Positions 18,653 to 27,785 are shown, counted from the first letter of the stretch. The stretch is 55,706 nt of DNA from Ralstonia sp. ASV6 (GCF_016429285.1 NZ_JAELUI010000014.1:1-55706), one strand, 5' to 3'. Made by a program: numbers and translations. The notes: generated by a model from the letters alone, not told the origin.

Positions 18653-20014
18653 CTAGTTGGATCGGAAGCGATCCGGCTCGATGCCGTGCCGGTTGAGCTT
18701 GTCGTACAGCGTCTTGCGCGGCACGGCCAGCAGATCGGCCGCGCGGGCGACGTTGCCTTCGGTGGCACGCAGCGCCTCTTCAATGGTGGTGCGCTCCACC
18801 GCCATCATGCGGCCGGCCAGTGAGTGCTGGCTCGCCTCCGTTGCGACCAGGCCATCGTCCAGACCCAGGCAGAAGCGCTCGGCCACGTTCTTGAGTTCGC
18901 GCACATTGCCGGGCCAGTCGTGGTGCTGCCAGCGCATCATGTCCTGCGCGGACCAATCCGGCGCAGCGCGGTCGTAACGCACCCCAGCTTGCTGCAGAAA
19001 GTGGGCCATCAGCAGAGGAATGTCTTCCGCGCGCTGGCGCAGGGGTGGCAGCGCAATCGACACGACATTCAGGCGGTAGTACAAGTCCGCGCGAAACACG
19101 TTGCGGTCAGACGCTTCCTTCAGATCCACCTTGGCCGCTGCCACCACGCGGCAATCGACCGGCACACTCACATTGCTGCCGAGCCGTTCGATGCTGCGCT
19201 CCTGCAGCGCGCGTAGCAGCTTCGCCTGCAATGCCAGCGGCATCGATTCGATCTCATCGAGAAACAGCGTGCCGCCGTTGGCGTATTCCATCTTGCCGAT
19301 GCGGCGGCGGTTGGCGCCGGTGAAGGCACCGGACTCGTGGCCAAACATCTCGCTCTCGAATACGGATTCGGGCAGCGCCGCGCAGTTGAGCGCGACGAAC
19401 GGGCCGCGCCGCCGGCTGCCCTCATGGATGGCGCGAGCGAGCACTTCCTTACCCGAGCCAGTCTCGCCGGTGACGAGGATGTCGGCATCCGTCGGTGCCA
19501 ACGCGGTGACGAGCCGGCGCACGTTCTGCATGGCCGCGCTTTGGCCGATCAGTGGGTACGCCTGCCGGCCCTGCAACGCCTCGCGCAGGCGCAGGTTTTC
19601 AGAAGTGAGCCTGCGCTTTTCCAGCGCGCGCCGTACCACGTCGACCAAGCGCTCGGAGTGAAACGGCTTCTCCATGAAGTCGTACGCGCCGGCGCGCATG
19701 GCGGCCACGGCCATCGTCACATCGCCATGGCCGGTGATGAGGATGACGGGCAACTGGCGGTCGTGCTGCAGCATCTCGCGCAGTACGGCCAGGCCGTCGC
19801 GGCCAGGCAGGCGTACGTCGGTCACGACCACGGCGGGCGTTTGCGTAGCGAGCGCGGCCAGCGCGCTTTCCGCATCGGCAAACGACTGCACCGGCACATC
19901 CGCCAACGTGAGCGCTTGCTCGCAGCCCAGGCGCACCACGTCGTCGTCTTCGATCAGGAAGACGGGCGCGTGATCGATGGGGGAAGACAGATCAGGAGAG
20001 ACGTTTTCAGGCAT
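18653..20014 (-). CDS. dctD: Sigma-54-dependent response regulator, DctD type
   Basis: This 453-residue activator has a receiver domain (phosphoacceptor D66 in [13 protein letters not shown]), an AAA+ domain with Walker A GETGSGKE, the sigma-54 contact loop GAFTGA and Walker [13 protein letters not shown], and a Fis-type C-terminal helix-turn-helix ([20 protein letters not shown]). It overlaps the kinase gene by 8 bases. DctB/DctD pairs detect C4-dicarboxylates and switch on their transporter; here the transporter encoded next to them is an MHS-family permease. The assignment to DctD rests on sequence pattern and pairing with a DctB-like kinase. Confidence 0.9.
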   Translation of the reverse strand: MPENVSPDLSSPIDHAPVFLIEDDDVVRLGCEQALTLADVPVQSFADAESALAALATQTPAVVVTDVRLPGRDGLAVLREMLQHDRQLPVILITGHGDVTMAVAAMRAGAYDFMEKPFHSERLVDVVRRALEKRRLTSENLRLREALQGRQAYPLIGQSAAMQNVRRLVTALAPTDADILVTGETGSGKEVLARAIHEGSRRRGPFVALNCAALPESVFESEMFGHESGAFTGANRRRIGKMEYANGGTLFLDEIESMPLALQAKLLRALQERSIERLGSNVSVPVDCRVVAAAKVDLKEASDRNVFRADLYYRLNVVSIALPPLRQRAEDIPLLMAHFLQQAGVRYDRAAPDWSAQDMMRWQHHDWPGNVRELKNVAERFCLGLDDGLVATEASQHSLAGRMMAVERTTIEEALRATEGNVARAADLLAVPRKTLYDKLNRHGIEPDRFRSN

Positions 20015-21917
20015 GCGGTTTTACGACACGTTCCAGCTCGATGACGAATTCTGCGCCGTCAGCGCCGTCGTCGGCATGTTGGCCCACCAGCCGTCCGCCA
20101 AAATCTTCGATGATGGCCAGTGAGATTGCCAACCCGAGCCCAAGGCCCTGGCCGTCGTCCTTGGTGGTGAAAAAGGGCTCGAATAGGCGCGGCAGTACGT
20201 CGGCGGGGATACCCGGGCCGAAGTCGCGCACGGTGATGCGTACCCAATTCTCGATGGGCTCAACGCTCACATGGACAGCGGCGGATTCTGGTTGTGAGGT
20301 CTCGGCCATCGCATCAATGGCGTTGCGAATGAGGTTGACAAGCACCTGCTCCAGGCGCACGGCGTTGGCCCAGACAGCCAGGTCGGCCGACACCGGTGGG
20401 GCTGTCACCGTCACACCCACCTGACGGCGGCGGGTTTCCACCAGCATCAGCGCCTGGCGGATCGCCTCGTCCACCGACACCGCCGCACGCGCCGCATCAC
20501 CCTTGCGTGAGAACGCCTTGATGTGAGAGACGATGCGCCCCATGCGATTGGCAAGCTGGCTGATGAGGGTGAGATTGCCGCGCACCTCGTCGATGCGGCC
20601 GCGCTCCGCAAGCTGATTGGCGTTGTCGGACAGGGTAGTCAGCGCGGTGAGCGGTTGATTGAGTTCGTGCGTGATGCCGGCGGCCATCTGACCCAGCACC
20701 GCAAGCTTGCCCGCCTGCACAGCAGCATCGCGCGTCTCGCGCAGGATGCGCTGTGTGGCGTCGAGTGCCTCGACCTTGCTGGCGAGCGCGGTGTTGGCGG
20801 AAGTCAGTTCAGCCGTGCGCTGGGCAATGCGCGCTTCCAGGTCGCGTTGGACTTCACGCAGGGCAGCGCGTGCGCGGCGTTGCTCTTCGCGTCGGCGGGT
20901 GCGCAGGCGCAGCGCGACGAACACGGAGAAGACCAATGCCATCGCAAACGCTGCGCTGGCACCGGCCACCAGGGCGGTACGTTGCTCATCGCGCGGGTCA
21001 ATCAGCACGGCGACCTGCCAGCCAAGCAATCCCACGGGCCGGTACTGCACACGCAGTGTCGACACCGATTTTCCGGGCAGCGCAACGCGTACGGCCTGGG
21101 GTGGCCGGTCCGCAGAAAAGGGTACGCCCCCGGCTTGTGTGTCGAGCGGCGTGAGGGTGTGCGGCGCGTATTGGCGCGTCGCGTCGAGGGCAGTTTGCTG
21201 TTCGGGACTCAGCGTACCGAGTGTGCGGTACTTCCACTCAGGCACGGAAGACAGAAAGATCACGCCGTGGCGATCCACCAGGAGCACCGTGTCGCCACTG
21301 CGCGAAAGCGATGCCTCGAAGGCGTCCAGGTTGACCTTCACGACCACCACGCCGATCGGCTTGGTGCCTTCGCGTACAGGGGCGGCCACAAAATAGCCCG
21401 TCTCGCCGGTGGTGTTGCCCACGCCGTAGAAGCGGCCCAGGCCCTCGCGCATGGCCTCGGCAAAGTACGGGCGAAACGCGTAGTTCTGGCCGACGAAGGA
21501 AGTCGGCAGATCCCAGTTGCTGGCCGCAATCGTGAGGCCGGTGGTATTGATCAGGTGAGCGGCAGCCAGATCGGTGGCCGCCTGGACTTCTTTCAGATAG
21601 GCATTGGCGGCACGACGCATGGTGGCGTCCCCCGCCTGCGAGCCTTCCAGCAGCGCAACGTGTAGCACATGCTCCAGTGCAGCCAGACGCGGCAGCGATT
21701 CATAGCGCGCCAGCGTGCTGCGCAGGTTCTGCGCGTAAAAGGTGGTGCGCTGGCCGGCTTCTTCAGCGCGCGTGGCAACGTAGCGTTGCAGGGCGACGGC
21801 GTAGGCGCCCCACCCTGCCGCCGCGCAGCACGCGGCCATCGCCAGCGCAACGGCCAGCCGCCAGCCGCGCCCGCGTGCGGGGTGGGCAAGGTCGGCGTGG
21901 CCGTCGGGTTGGGTCAT
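20007..21917 (-). CDS. dctB: Sensor histidine kinase, DctB type
   Basis: This 636-residue membrane kinase has an N-terminal transmembrane helix (LAVALAMAACCAAAGWGAYAVAL), a periplasmic double-Cache domain with the DctB-typical NWDLPTSFVGQNYAFRPYF and TGETGYFVAAPVREG, a second helix, a coiled coil, an H-box (GITHELNQPLTAL, histidine near residue 414) and the HATPase domain (N-box NLIRNAIDAM, G-boxes DFGPGIPADV and GQGLGLGLAIS). It should phosphorylate the DctD-like partner. The start is 7 bases downstream of the permease stop, so all three genes form an operon. An iteron copy is embedded in the Cache region, read as VPFSAD. Confidence 0.9.
   Translation of the reverse strand: MTQPDGHADLAHPARGRGWRLAVALAMAACCAAAGWGAYAVALQRYVATRAEEAGQRTTFYAQNLRSTLARYESLPRLAALEHVLHVALLEGSQAGDATMRRAANAYLKEVQAATDLAAAHLINTTGLTIAASNWDLPTSFVGQNYAFRPYFAEAMREGLGRFYGVGNTTGETGYFVAAPVREGTKPIGVVVVKVNLDAFEASLSRSGDTVLLVDRHGVIFLSSVPEWKYRTLGTLSPEQQTALDATRQYAPHTLTPLDTQAGGVPFSADRPPQAVRVALPGKSVSTLRVQYRPVGLLGWQVAVLIDPRDEQRTALVAGASAAFAMALVFSVFVALRLRTRRREEQRRARAALREVQRDLEARIAQRTAELTSANTALASKVEALDATQRILRETRDAAVQAGKLAVLGQMAAGITHELNQPLTALTTLSDNANQLAERGRIDEVRGNLTLISQLANRMGRIVSHIKAFSRKGDAARAAVSVDEAIRQALMLVETRRRQVGVTVTAPPVSADLAVWANAVRLEQVLVNLIRNAIDAMAETSQPESAAVHVSVEPIENWVRITVRDFGPGIPADVLPRLFEPFFTTKDDGQGLGLGLAISLAIIEDFGGRLVGQHADDGADGAEFVIELERVVKPHA
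21111..21126 (-). repeat. Iteron-like repeat inside the dctB-like gene
   Basis: CGCAGAAAAGGGTACG matches the core and differs only at the variable eighth position. It is translated as GVPFSAD on the coding strand, a different reading frame from the copies in the LysR and KfrA-like genes. Confidence 0.82.
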
Positions 21918-21924
21918 GAATGCA

Positions 21925-23265
21925 TCAATGTTCGATTCGCGAGTGCTTGCGAGTATCGCGCATGAACACGTACACCATCAGCGAAATGAAGATCGTGCCC
22001 GTCACATACCAGTAGAACAGCGACTCGTGGCCGGCCTGCTTGAGCCACAGCGCGATGTACTCGGCCGTGCCGCCAAAGATCGACACCGTGAGGGCATACG
22101 GCAGGCCAACGCCCAGCGCACGCACTTCCGCCGGGAACAGCTCGGCCTTCACCACCGCGTTGATCGACGTGTAGCCCGAGACGATCACCAGCGCGGCCAT
22201 GATCAGGAAGAAGGCCGTCCATACGTTGGTCGTCTGGCTGATGCCGGTCATGATGGGCACCGTGAAGAGCGTACCCAGCACGCCGAACGCGATCAGGATC
22301 GGACGACGGCCGATGCGGTCAGACAATCCGCCCACGATCGGTTGCAGAATCGCAAACAGCAGCAGCGTGGCGCCGGACACCAGCGTGGCCTGGTCTTTCG
22401 ACAGGCCGACCGTGTTGGCCAGGAACTTCTGCATGTAGATCGAGTACGTGTAGAACGCGACCGTGCCGCCCAGCGTCAGGCCCACCACGGTGGCCACCGC
22501 ACGCGGATGCTTGGCGAGTTCGGCCAGCGTGCCGCGCTTCTTGTTGTCCTTCGCAGCGGTGAACGACTGCGTCTCTTCCATGTGCGAGCGCATGCGCATT
22601 GCGATCAGTGCGCACAACGCGCCGATAAAGAACGGAATGCGCCAGCCCCATGCCTCCAACTGCTCATGCGTCAGTACAAACTGCTGCAGCACAATCAGCA
22701 ACGCCAGCGCCACCAGTTGCCCGGCGATGAGCGTGACGTACTGGAAGCTGGAGAAGAAGCCGCGGTTTTCCTTGTTGGCGACCTCGCTGAGGTAGGTGGC
22801 GGACGTACCGTACTCCCCGCCCACCGACAGGCCCTGCAGCAGGCGCGCCAGCACCAGCAGCACCGGTGCGGCAACGCCGATGGTCGCGTAGCTTGGCGTG
22901 AGCGCAATGATGAGCGAGCCCATGCACATGAGCACCACCGAGAAGAACAGCGCGCGCTTGCGGCCATAGCGGTCGGCGTAGATGCCCATCAGCCAGCCGC
23001 CCACCGGGCGTGCCAGGAAGCCGACGGCAAACACCGCCGCGGTATTCAGCAACTGGGCAGTCTGGTCACCCTTGGGGAAGAACGACTTGGCAAAGTACAG
23101 CGCAAACGCCGAGTACACATACCAGTCATACCACTCGACCAGATTGCCGACCGAGCCGGAAAAAATCGAACGCAGACGGCGACGCACATCTGCGGGGGTG
23201 TCTTTGGTGGGGGCTTGGGTGGGCGTGAATTCGCCCGTGACCGCGCCAGCCTGGGGCTGCGTCAT
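21925..23265 (-). CDS. MFS metabolite:proton symporter, KgtP-like dicarboxylate permease
   Basis: This 446-residue inner-membrane protein belongs to the MHS family of major facilitator transporters, close to alpha-ketoglutarate permease KgtP. It has twelve hydrophobic segments, the N-terminal GNLVEWYDWYVYSAFALYFA motif characteristic of MHS proteins, the loop 2-3 motif GIYADRYGRKRAL and LLQGLSVGGEYGTSATYLSE. It is the first gene of an operon with a DctB/DctD-like two-component system, which suggests substrate-induced expression through sigma-54. I looked for a -24/-12 promoter upstream and found no convincing match by eye. Confidence 0.9.
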   Translation of the reverse strand: MTQPQAGAVTGEFTPTQAPTKDTPADVRRRLRSIFSGSVGNLVEWYDWYVYSAFALYFAKSFFPKGDQTAQLLNTAAVFAVGFLARPVGGWLMGIYADRYGRKRALFFSVVLMCMGSLIIALTPSYATIGVAAPVLLVLARLLQGLSVGGEYGTSATYLSEVANKENRGFFSSFQYVTLIAGQLVALALLIVLQQFVLTHEQLEAWGWRIPFFIGALCALIAMRMRSHMEETQSFTAAKDNKKRGTLAELAKHPRAVATVVGLTLGGTVAFYTYSIYMQKFLANTVGLSKDQATLVSGATLLLFAILQPIVGGLSDRIGRRPILIAFGVLGTLFTVPIMTGISQTTNVWTAFFLIMAALVIVSGYTSINAVVKAELFPAEVRALGVGLPYALTVSIFGGTAEYIALWLKQAGHESLFYWYVTGTIFISLMVYVFMRDTRKHSRIEH

Positions 23266-23510
23266 GGTGTCTCCTTGGAGCGTTGCGGCGGCGCTGTCGA
23301 AGGCCCGCCGGTTTATGGGTGTCGCTCTTACTCAAGAAGCATTCCATGCGGAACGCAGGCACAACAATCCGCTGCAAATGCCCTTGGGACAAGGCTTTGC
23401 AGGAGATCACCGGATCAACGGGAACAAGGAAAGTGTGCGGTTTTCCAGAATCGGCCGTGGAGGCTGTGCGAAAACCCGCACGGTCGATCGGGGGCAATCA
23501 TCAAGGAACG

Positions 23511-24458
23511 TCAAGCCGCCACGCCCAGCGGAATGGTGTCGCACACCAGCGGGTCCGCTTCATCCACTGTTTCCCGCGCTAGCAGCAGATCCATACGCGT
23601 GGCTAGGTACGCCTCAAAGTCAGCGCGCACTTCCGGATGGCGCAGCGCAAATTCCACCGTGGCCTGCAAGTAGCCGAGCTTGCTGCCGCAGTCGAAGCGC
23701 TGGCCGCGATAGCGGTACGCCAAAACCTGCTCTTCGGCGAGCAGGCTCTGGATGGCATCCGTCAATTGCAATTCACCACCCGCCCCGGGCTTCAGGTTGC
23801 GCAGATGATCAAAGATGCGCGGCGTGAGGATGTAGCGCCCGACGACGCCTAGATTGGACGGCGCGTTCTCTGGCGCGGGCTTCTCGACAATGCCGTCGAG
23901 CTTGACCAAGCGGTCATCCCACTCTCGACCCGCCACCACGCCGTACGAGCGCGTCGCCTGCGGTGCAATCGTCTCAACACCGACGATCGAGCAGCGGTAG
24001 TGGTCATACAGCTCCGTCATCTGCTGCATGACGGGCGGCTGGTGGTCCAGCAGGTCGTCCGCCAGGATCACGGCGAAGGGCTCTTCGCGTACCAGTTTCT
24101 GCGCACACAGCACCGCATGGCCCAGCCCCAACGTTTCCGGCTGGCGCACATAGAAACACTCGACGCCGGGCGGCTTGATCGATTGCACCATCTCCAGCAG
24201 GGCCTGCTTGTTCTTGGCCGCCAACTCCGATTCCAGCTCGTACGCCTTGTCGAAGTGGTCTTCAATCGCGCGTTTGGCGCGACCGGTGATGAAGATCATC
24301 TCCGTAATGCCCGCAGCTGCCGCCTCTTCCACCGCATATTGAATCAGCGGTTTATCGACAATCGGCAACATCTCTTTCGGGCTGGCCTTGGTGGCGGGCA
24401 GAAAGCGCGTACCGAGCCCCGCCACGGGAAACACGGCCTTGGTGATCTTCTCGTTCAT
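23511..24458 (-). CDS. galU: UTP-glucose-1-phosphate uridylyltransferase
   Basis: This 315-residue enzyme makes UDP-glucose for polysaccharide, LPS and glycolipid synthesis. The nucleotide-binding signature GLGTRFLPATKASPKEMLP is at residues ~14-32, followed by KPLIQYAVEEA, the sugar-phosphate site VRQPETLGLGHAVLCA and ILADDLL, and VEKP near residue 200. The ATG has a GGAG ribosome-binding site; the upstream frame contains repeat-derived sequence and is not coding. It appears monocistronic. Confidence 0.94.
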   Translation of the reverse strand: MNEKITKAVFPVAGLGTRFLPATKASPKEMLPIVDKPLIQYAVEEAAAAGITEMIFITGRAKRAIEDHFDKAYELESELAAKNKQALLEMVQSIKPPGVECFYVRQPETLGLGHAVLCAQKLVREEPFAVILADDLLDHQPPVMQQMTELYDHYRCSIVGVETIAPQATRSYGVVAGREWDDRLVKLDGIVEKPAPENAPSNLGVVGRYILTPRIFDHLRNLKPGAGGELQLTDAIQSLLAEEQVLAYRYRGQRFDCGSKLGYLQATVEFALRHPEVRADFEAYLATRMDLLLARETVDEADPLVCDTIPLGVAA

Positions 24459-24604
24459 GACAACTCCATCGATGCGACGTAACGTCATGAGCAAGCCATG
24501 TGCCTGCGGGTCAGCCCTTTGGCGGAGCGGGATGGACAGTTCCCGAGCGCATTCGAGCGCTGTCCGGCGAGCCGTTCCTACAAGCGATTGCAAGCCTGCC
24601 GACC

Positions 24605-24626
24605 CAACTTTCAGCGCCGAAAGTTG
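24605..24626. other. parS-like palindrome (one mismatched pair) next to an iteron
   Basis: AACTTTCAGCGCCGAAAGTT with flanking C/G makes a 22-bp palindrome with a single mismatched pair. Its core differs at one base from the perfect site upstream of parA. An iteron copy begins six bases to its right. Confidence 0.65.
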
Positions 24627-24631
24627 AAAAG

Positions 24632-24647
24632 CGTACCCAATTCTGCG
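24632..24647 (+). repeat. Iteron-like repeat next to the parS-like site
   Basis: CGTACCCAATTCTGCG is the AA variant of the repeat, also found upstream of repA and at 32.2 kb. It is between galU and the KfrA-like gene. Confidence 0.88.
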
Positions 24648-24704
24648 AGACCATCGACACCCTTTTGCGGTGCAACGGACCAGTAAGCACACGCTAACAG
24701 CGCA

Positions 24705-25541
24705 TCAGGAAGACGGCTTGACCCAGCCGCGCGAGACCGGCGCGGACCGTTCTGGAACTCGGCGGTAGGCATCGATTTGGGTACGAAGTTGTGTGACTTC
24801 GGCTTCCAGCGTACGGATACGCTGGCGCAGTTGGTCAGCTTCGGTTTGCGTCTGTTGGCGCACGGCGTCGTTCTGCAGGCGCAGGAAGCGCTCGGTGCCA
24901 GCCAGCGCGCTGGCAGCGCCCTCCAGGCGCGCGACGGTCTCGAAGGTTTGCTCCAGGCGCTCAAGCGTTGCATCCGTCAGCTTGGGCGGGGTGGCCGGCG
25001 CCGTCGCCAGGGCCTCCCCAAGGCGGCGCTCCAGATCCGCCATTGCCGCCTGCAGTTGTCGGTTGCGCGCGGCTTCGTGCTCCAACGCACGTTCGGCAAC
25101 TTCGGCGCGGATACGTGCCTCCATCCACTCTGCACCAGCGCCTGGCGCACCGATCGCACGTGACGCCACCCGATCACGCTCCTCACGGGCCGAGTGACCA
25201 GTTGGCGCCGGAAGCGTACCCGTTTCTGCGAGCGTCCATGGAATCGGCCATGGTGAGACCGCTTCCACGGCGGAACCCGCGGACGTATCACCACGGCCCC
25301 GCGCACGATCCACCGCCTTCTGCAACGTGGTGTTGCTTGGCCGACGCTGTACCCCGGCTTCAGCCAACCACTGTGCGTATCGGCGTGCGCCATACACGCG
25401 ACGTGTCACAGCATGAACCGCCTCGATCACCTCATCGAGAAACACCGCGTTGTCATGCGGGAAGGCGACATCCAGACGCTGGATCGCATCAACGATTCGC
25501 AACTGCTGTTCAGGCGAGAAATGGAGACCGGGTCTGGACAT
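24705..25541 (-). CDS. KfrA-like DNA-binding coiled-coil protein
   Basis: This 278-residue protein has an N-terminal domain like the KfrA_N plasmid DNA-binding domain (residues ~5-90: FSPEQQLRIVDAIQRLDVAF, VHAVTRRVYGARRYAQWL, NTTLQKAVDRARGRG) followed by a long alpha-helical coiled coil (residues ~130-265, with AERALEHEAARNRQLQAAMA and IRTLEAEVTQLRTQIDAY). KfrA proteins bind their own promoter and help partition large plasmids. Its position beside parB fits such a role. An iteron copy lies within the gene, read as LAETGTL. Two starts are possible (25541 or one 10-11 codons earlier); the palindrome TGTTCGAACA just upstream of the chosen ATG would be an operator. Confidence 0.75.
   Translation of the reverse strand: MSRPGLHFSPEQQLRIVDAIQRLDVAFPHDNAVFLDEVIEAVHAVTRRVYGARRYAQWLAEAGVQRRPSNTTLQKAVDRARGRGDTSAGSAVEAVSPWPIPWTLAETGTLPAPTGHSAREERDRVASRAIGAPGAGAEWMEARIRAEVAERALEHEAARNRQLQAAMADLERRLGEALATAPATPPKLTDATLERLEQTFETVARLEGAASALAGTERFLRLQNDAVRQQTQTEADQLRQRIRTLEAEVTQLRTQIDAYRRVPERSAPVSRGWVKPSS
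25215..25230 (+). repeat. Iteron-like repeat inside the KfrA-like gene
   Basis: CGTACCCGTTTCTGCG is a perfect-consensus copy. On the coding strand it is read LAETGTL, the same frame as in the LysR gene, between the DNA-binding domain and the coiled coil, a position likely to tolerate insertion. Confidence 0.9.
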
Positions 25542-25755
25542 GATGGATGAATCTAATGTTCGAACAGTGTACATCAAGGGTTAAAAACATCAATGTTGGA
25601 TAGTAAGCAGTCATTATTAACATAGTGATTTTATATAGTTGCAGCGGTGTTTTCATGCCCAGGGTGGCAAAAGAAGCCTTCGGAATGCGTTTGCAGGAGC
25701 GCTTTCGGCGGTGCAATGGGGCTTGCTTGACCACCGAGCATGCAGGCTACGGGGA

Positions 25756-25771
25756 CGCAGAAATGGGTACG
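25756..25771 (-). repeat. Iteron-like repeat downstream of parB
   Basis: CGCAGAAATGGGTACG, consensus copy in reverse orientation, lies 40 bases beyond the parB terminator, between it and the KfrA-like promoter region. Confidence 0.88.
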
Positions 25772-25809
25772 CCCTCCCCTCTCGAAGACCGGCGAGCGGG
25801 CGTATGAGC

Positions 25810-25835
25810 AAAAAAAAAGCGCCCCGAGGGGCGCT
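25810..25835 (-). terminator. Rho-independent terminator of parAB
   Basis: On the minus strand the 8-bp stem AGCGCCCC / GGGGCGCT with a two-base loop is followed by a run of eight or nine T. It is 21 bases after the parB stop. Confidence 0.93.
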
Positions 25836-25855
25836 TCTGATGATCTGAAAGGGTA

Positions 25856-26863
25856 TTACAGCAGGGCGATATCCAAGCCGAAGCGGCTTTTCAGCGCTTC
25901 CACCAGGGACTCGCGAGAAGCCCGATCTTCCAACTTCACGTCCAGCATGACCCGGCCGGAATCCCACTCCTTGATTGTGCCGAGAAGATCACCTTCACTG
26001 CTGCGAATCTTGTATTGCCGGCTGACTTCCTTGACCTTCCGGGTACGCCCTTCCTGGGCCACTTTTCGGATCTGCTCAACGTCGCGGCTTGACAAGCCTT
26101 CTTCCAACACGCGATGCACCAGTTCGCGTGTACGTTCCTCTCCCGCGCTCTTGAAGTACAACGTCAACTCGTAGCCGGTTGCAATCCCGATCCCCGCGGG
26201 GCGCTCTTTCATGACGTCGAGCACGGTTTCCGGCAGCTTCAGCAAAGCCAGGGTCTTATTGACCGTACCTGCCGACACGCCGGTAATCTCACAAATATCT
26301 TCTTCTTTTTTTACTTTTCCTTCGTCCAACAACTGCCGCCAGGCGATTGCATTGTCCAGCACCGATTGCCCCGAACGTTGTTCGTTCAGAACAAACGACA
26401 AGCGGTAAAAATCGATGTCCGACAGGCCGTCTTCAATGAAGCAGTCCATCTCGGCTTTACCTGCGGCAGCGAGAGCGCGCTTGCGGTAGTGGCCGTCGAT
26501 CAGGACATACCAGCCCGGCTTCTTGGGATCAGGCGCTGCCAAGCCAGGCGTCTGCTGGCCGTGCGTGGCAATCGAAGCCGCCCGTTCCTGCACGATCTGC
26601 GGATCGTAGATACGCCGGGCGTTCAGCGGGTTCTCCTGCAAGCGCTCCAGCGGAACCTTGACGACGCGGCGCTCGGAAGTGTTCGCGGGGGCAGGACTTT
26701 CAGCGCTGAAAGCAGGTGCCGCGGGCTGCCCGAGCAAGCCGCGCGGATGTGAAGTGATGGCCTGTTCAGCCAATGCAAACCGGTCAACCGGAGTCGCTTT
26801 GGTTTTCTCTGCCGCTATACCCGCCAGCATCCCATCCTTGAGCGATTTCAACTTCGCGCTCAT
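25856..26863 (-). CDS. parB: Chromosome/plasmid partition protein ParB
   Basis: This 335-residue protein binds parS and spreads on DNA for segregation of the replicon. The N-terminal CTP-binding ParB/Srx domain begins near residue 65 (VPLERLQENPLNARRIYD), with the ParB box II variant DGHYRKRALAA in place of GERRxRA; the central helix-turn-helix is ICEITGVSAGTVNKTLALLK and the C-terminal part likely dimerises. The N-terminal ~60 residues are flexible. A parS-like site lies within its 5' coding region (FSAES). Its start overlaps the parA stop by four bases, and it is followed by a strong terminator. It belongs to a plasmid-type branch rather than the chromosome 1 ParB. Confidence 0.93.
   Translation of the reverse strand: MSAKLKSLKDGMLAGIAAEKTKATPVDRFALAEQAITSHPRGLLGQPAAPAFSAESPAPANTSERRVVKVPLERLQENPLNARRIYDPQIVQERAASIATHGQQTPGLAAPDPKKPGWYVLIDGHYRKRALAAAGKAEMDCFIEDGLSDIDFYRLSFVLNEQRSGQSVLDNAIAWRQLLDEGKVKKEEDICEITGVSAGTVNKTLALLKLPETVLDVMKERPAGIGIATGYELTLYFKSAGEERTRELVHRVLEEGLSSRDVEQIRKVAQEGRTRKVKEVSRQYKIRSSEGDLLGTIKEWDSGRVMLDVKLEDRASRESLVEALKSRFGLDIALL
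26696..26712. other. parS-like palindrome inside the parB gene
   Basis: ACTTTCAGCGCTGAAAG contains the 16-bp perfect palindrome CTTTCAGCGCTGAAAG. It is coded as AFSAES in the flexible N-terminal part of ParB, so the DNA sequence can be conserved without a structural cost. Confidence 0.75.
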
Positions 26864-27528
26864 ACACGTTCCTCCTGCAACAACTGCAACACCTCGTCGA
26901 CCATGATGTCGACCTCATTGATCGCCTCTCTCGCGCCATGCACGCCATGCACAGTGGCACCGATTGCCTGGCACTCTCGGAAGGCCGAGCGAGAACCGAT
27001 CATGGAATCCATCAATGGGATGTCACCGTCGTCACCAAGAATTTCAATGGCTTGTTTGGCGAGCGATACCCGTCGCTGAACCATGTTGGCCAGCACGCGA
27101 ATCCGCAGTGTTTCGTTGGTTACTTGCGCCTGCTGTGCAAGCGCCTTTGCCGCGACCGCCGCCCAGAGATCCGGCGGTGAGGGCACGACTGGAATCAAGG
27201 CGATGTCAGAAATGAGCAACGCGCTGGATGAAGAGGGGGAATGTACTGCAGGTGGGCAATCGACCACGATGTAGTCATAGTCACCCACAAACTTGCGAAC
27301 TTCCCGGTGCATAGCACCACCAGATGGAGCAAGGCCGATCACCGACGCGGGAAACGGTTTCTCGTCTGGCGCCTGTGCCGCCCATCGGGTGGCCGTGCCT
27401 TGTTCGTCCATATCGACCAGCAGCGTCTTACTGCCGCGTAGGCCGAGGGTTCCGGCAATGTGCATGCTGACCGTTGTCTTGCCGCACCCGCCCTTCTGAT
27501 TGAATACCGTTATGATCTTGGCGCTCAC
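26860..27528 (-). CDS. parA: Partition ATPase ParA
   Basis: This 222-residue ATPase moves ParB-bound replicon copies apart on the nucleoid. The deviant Walker A motif KGGCGKTT is at residues 12-19, followed by LLVDMDEQGTATRW and VVDCPPAV (Walker B region). The lack of an N-terminal helix-turn-helix and the small size place it with short ParA proteins, which usually leave autoregulation to ParB or another factor. It is the first gene of parAB. The perfect parS-like palindrome lies 10 bases upstream of its start, where ParB could control the promoter. Confidence 0.94.
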   Translation of the reverse strand: MSAKIITVFNQKGGCGKTTVSMHIAGTLGLRGSKTLLVDMDEQGTATRWAAQAPDEKPFPASVIGLAPSGGAMHREVRKFVGDYDYIVVDCPPAVHSPSSSSALLISDIALIPVVPSPPDLWAAVAAKALAQQAQVTNETLRIRVLANMVQRRVSLAKQAIEILGDDGDIPLMDSMIGSRSAFRECQAIGATVHGVHGAREAINEVDIMVDEVLQLLQEERV

Positions 27529-27537
27529 TGGCCCTCC

Positions 27538-27555
27538 ACTTTCAGCGCTGAAAGT
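27538..27555. other. Perfect 18-bp palindrome, best parS candidate
   Basis: ACTTTCAGCGCTGAAAGT is fully self-complementary. It lies 10 bases upstream of the parA start. Related sites recur in parB, at 24.6 kb and, degenerate, in the origin. A palindrome repeated only around parAB is what a parS site should look like. Binding by this ParB is inferred. Confidence 0.82.
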
Positions 27556-27785
27556 CAGCAGCGCTCATCTTAGGGAAGAGGCCGAGAAAACACAAGATCG
27601 ATAAAATTCAATTTATATAAATAGAAAATACGGTCGACTAGGTGCAAGCGGAGTTCAACCCGCCTAAATTGAGATGTAAATGTCGTCTTTGGCGCATAAC
27701 GTCCTGTGTTTGCCCGGTACTTGCGGGCATCGTAGGTGTTTACCAGCGCGTGCGGAAAAGCGACATTTCAAAGAAATACGGACCA

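Larger units (their letters stand above)
25542..25855. other. Gap upstream of the KfrA-like gene
   Basis: The 314 bases contain the palindrome TGTTCGAACA at 25557-25566, an AT-rich stretch at about 25580-25640 with AACATCAATGTT and TTTTATATAG that probably carries the promoter of the KfrA-like gene, one iteron copy at 25756 and the parB terminator at 25810-25835. Short frames crossing it are not supported. Confidence 0.55.

Noticed and set aside
23266-23510. Sigma-54 promoter upstream of the KgtP-like operon
   Set aside because: Candidates such as AGGGCATTTGCAG have the wrong spacing between GG and GC elements; no good -24/-12 site was found by eye.
24768-24783. Possible further iteron (CATCGATTTGGGTACG)
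   Set aside because: It shares only the GATTTGGGTACG part; three consecutive mismatches at the conserved end make it doubtful, so it was not counted.
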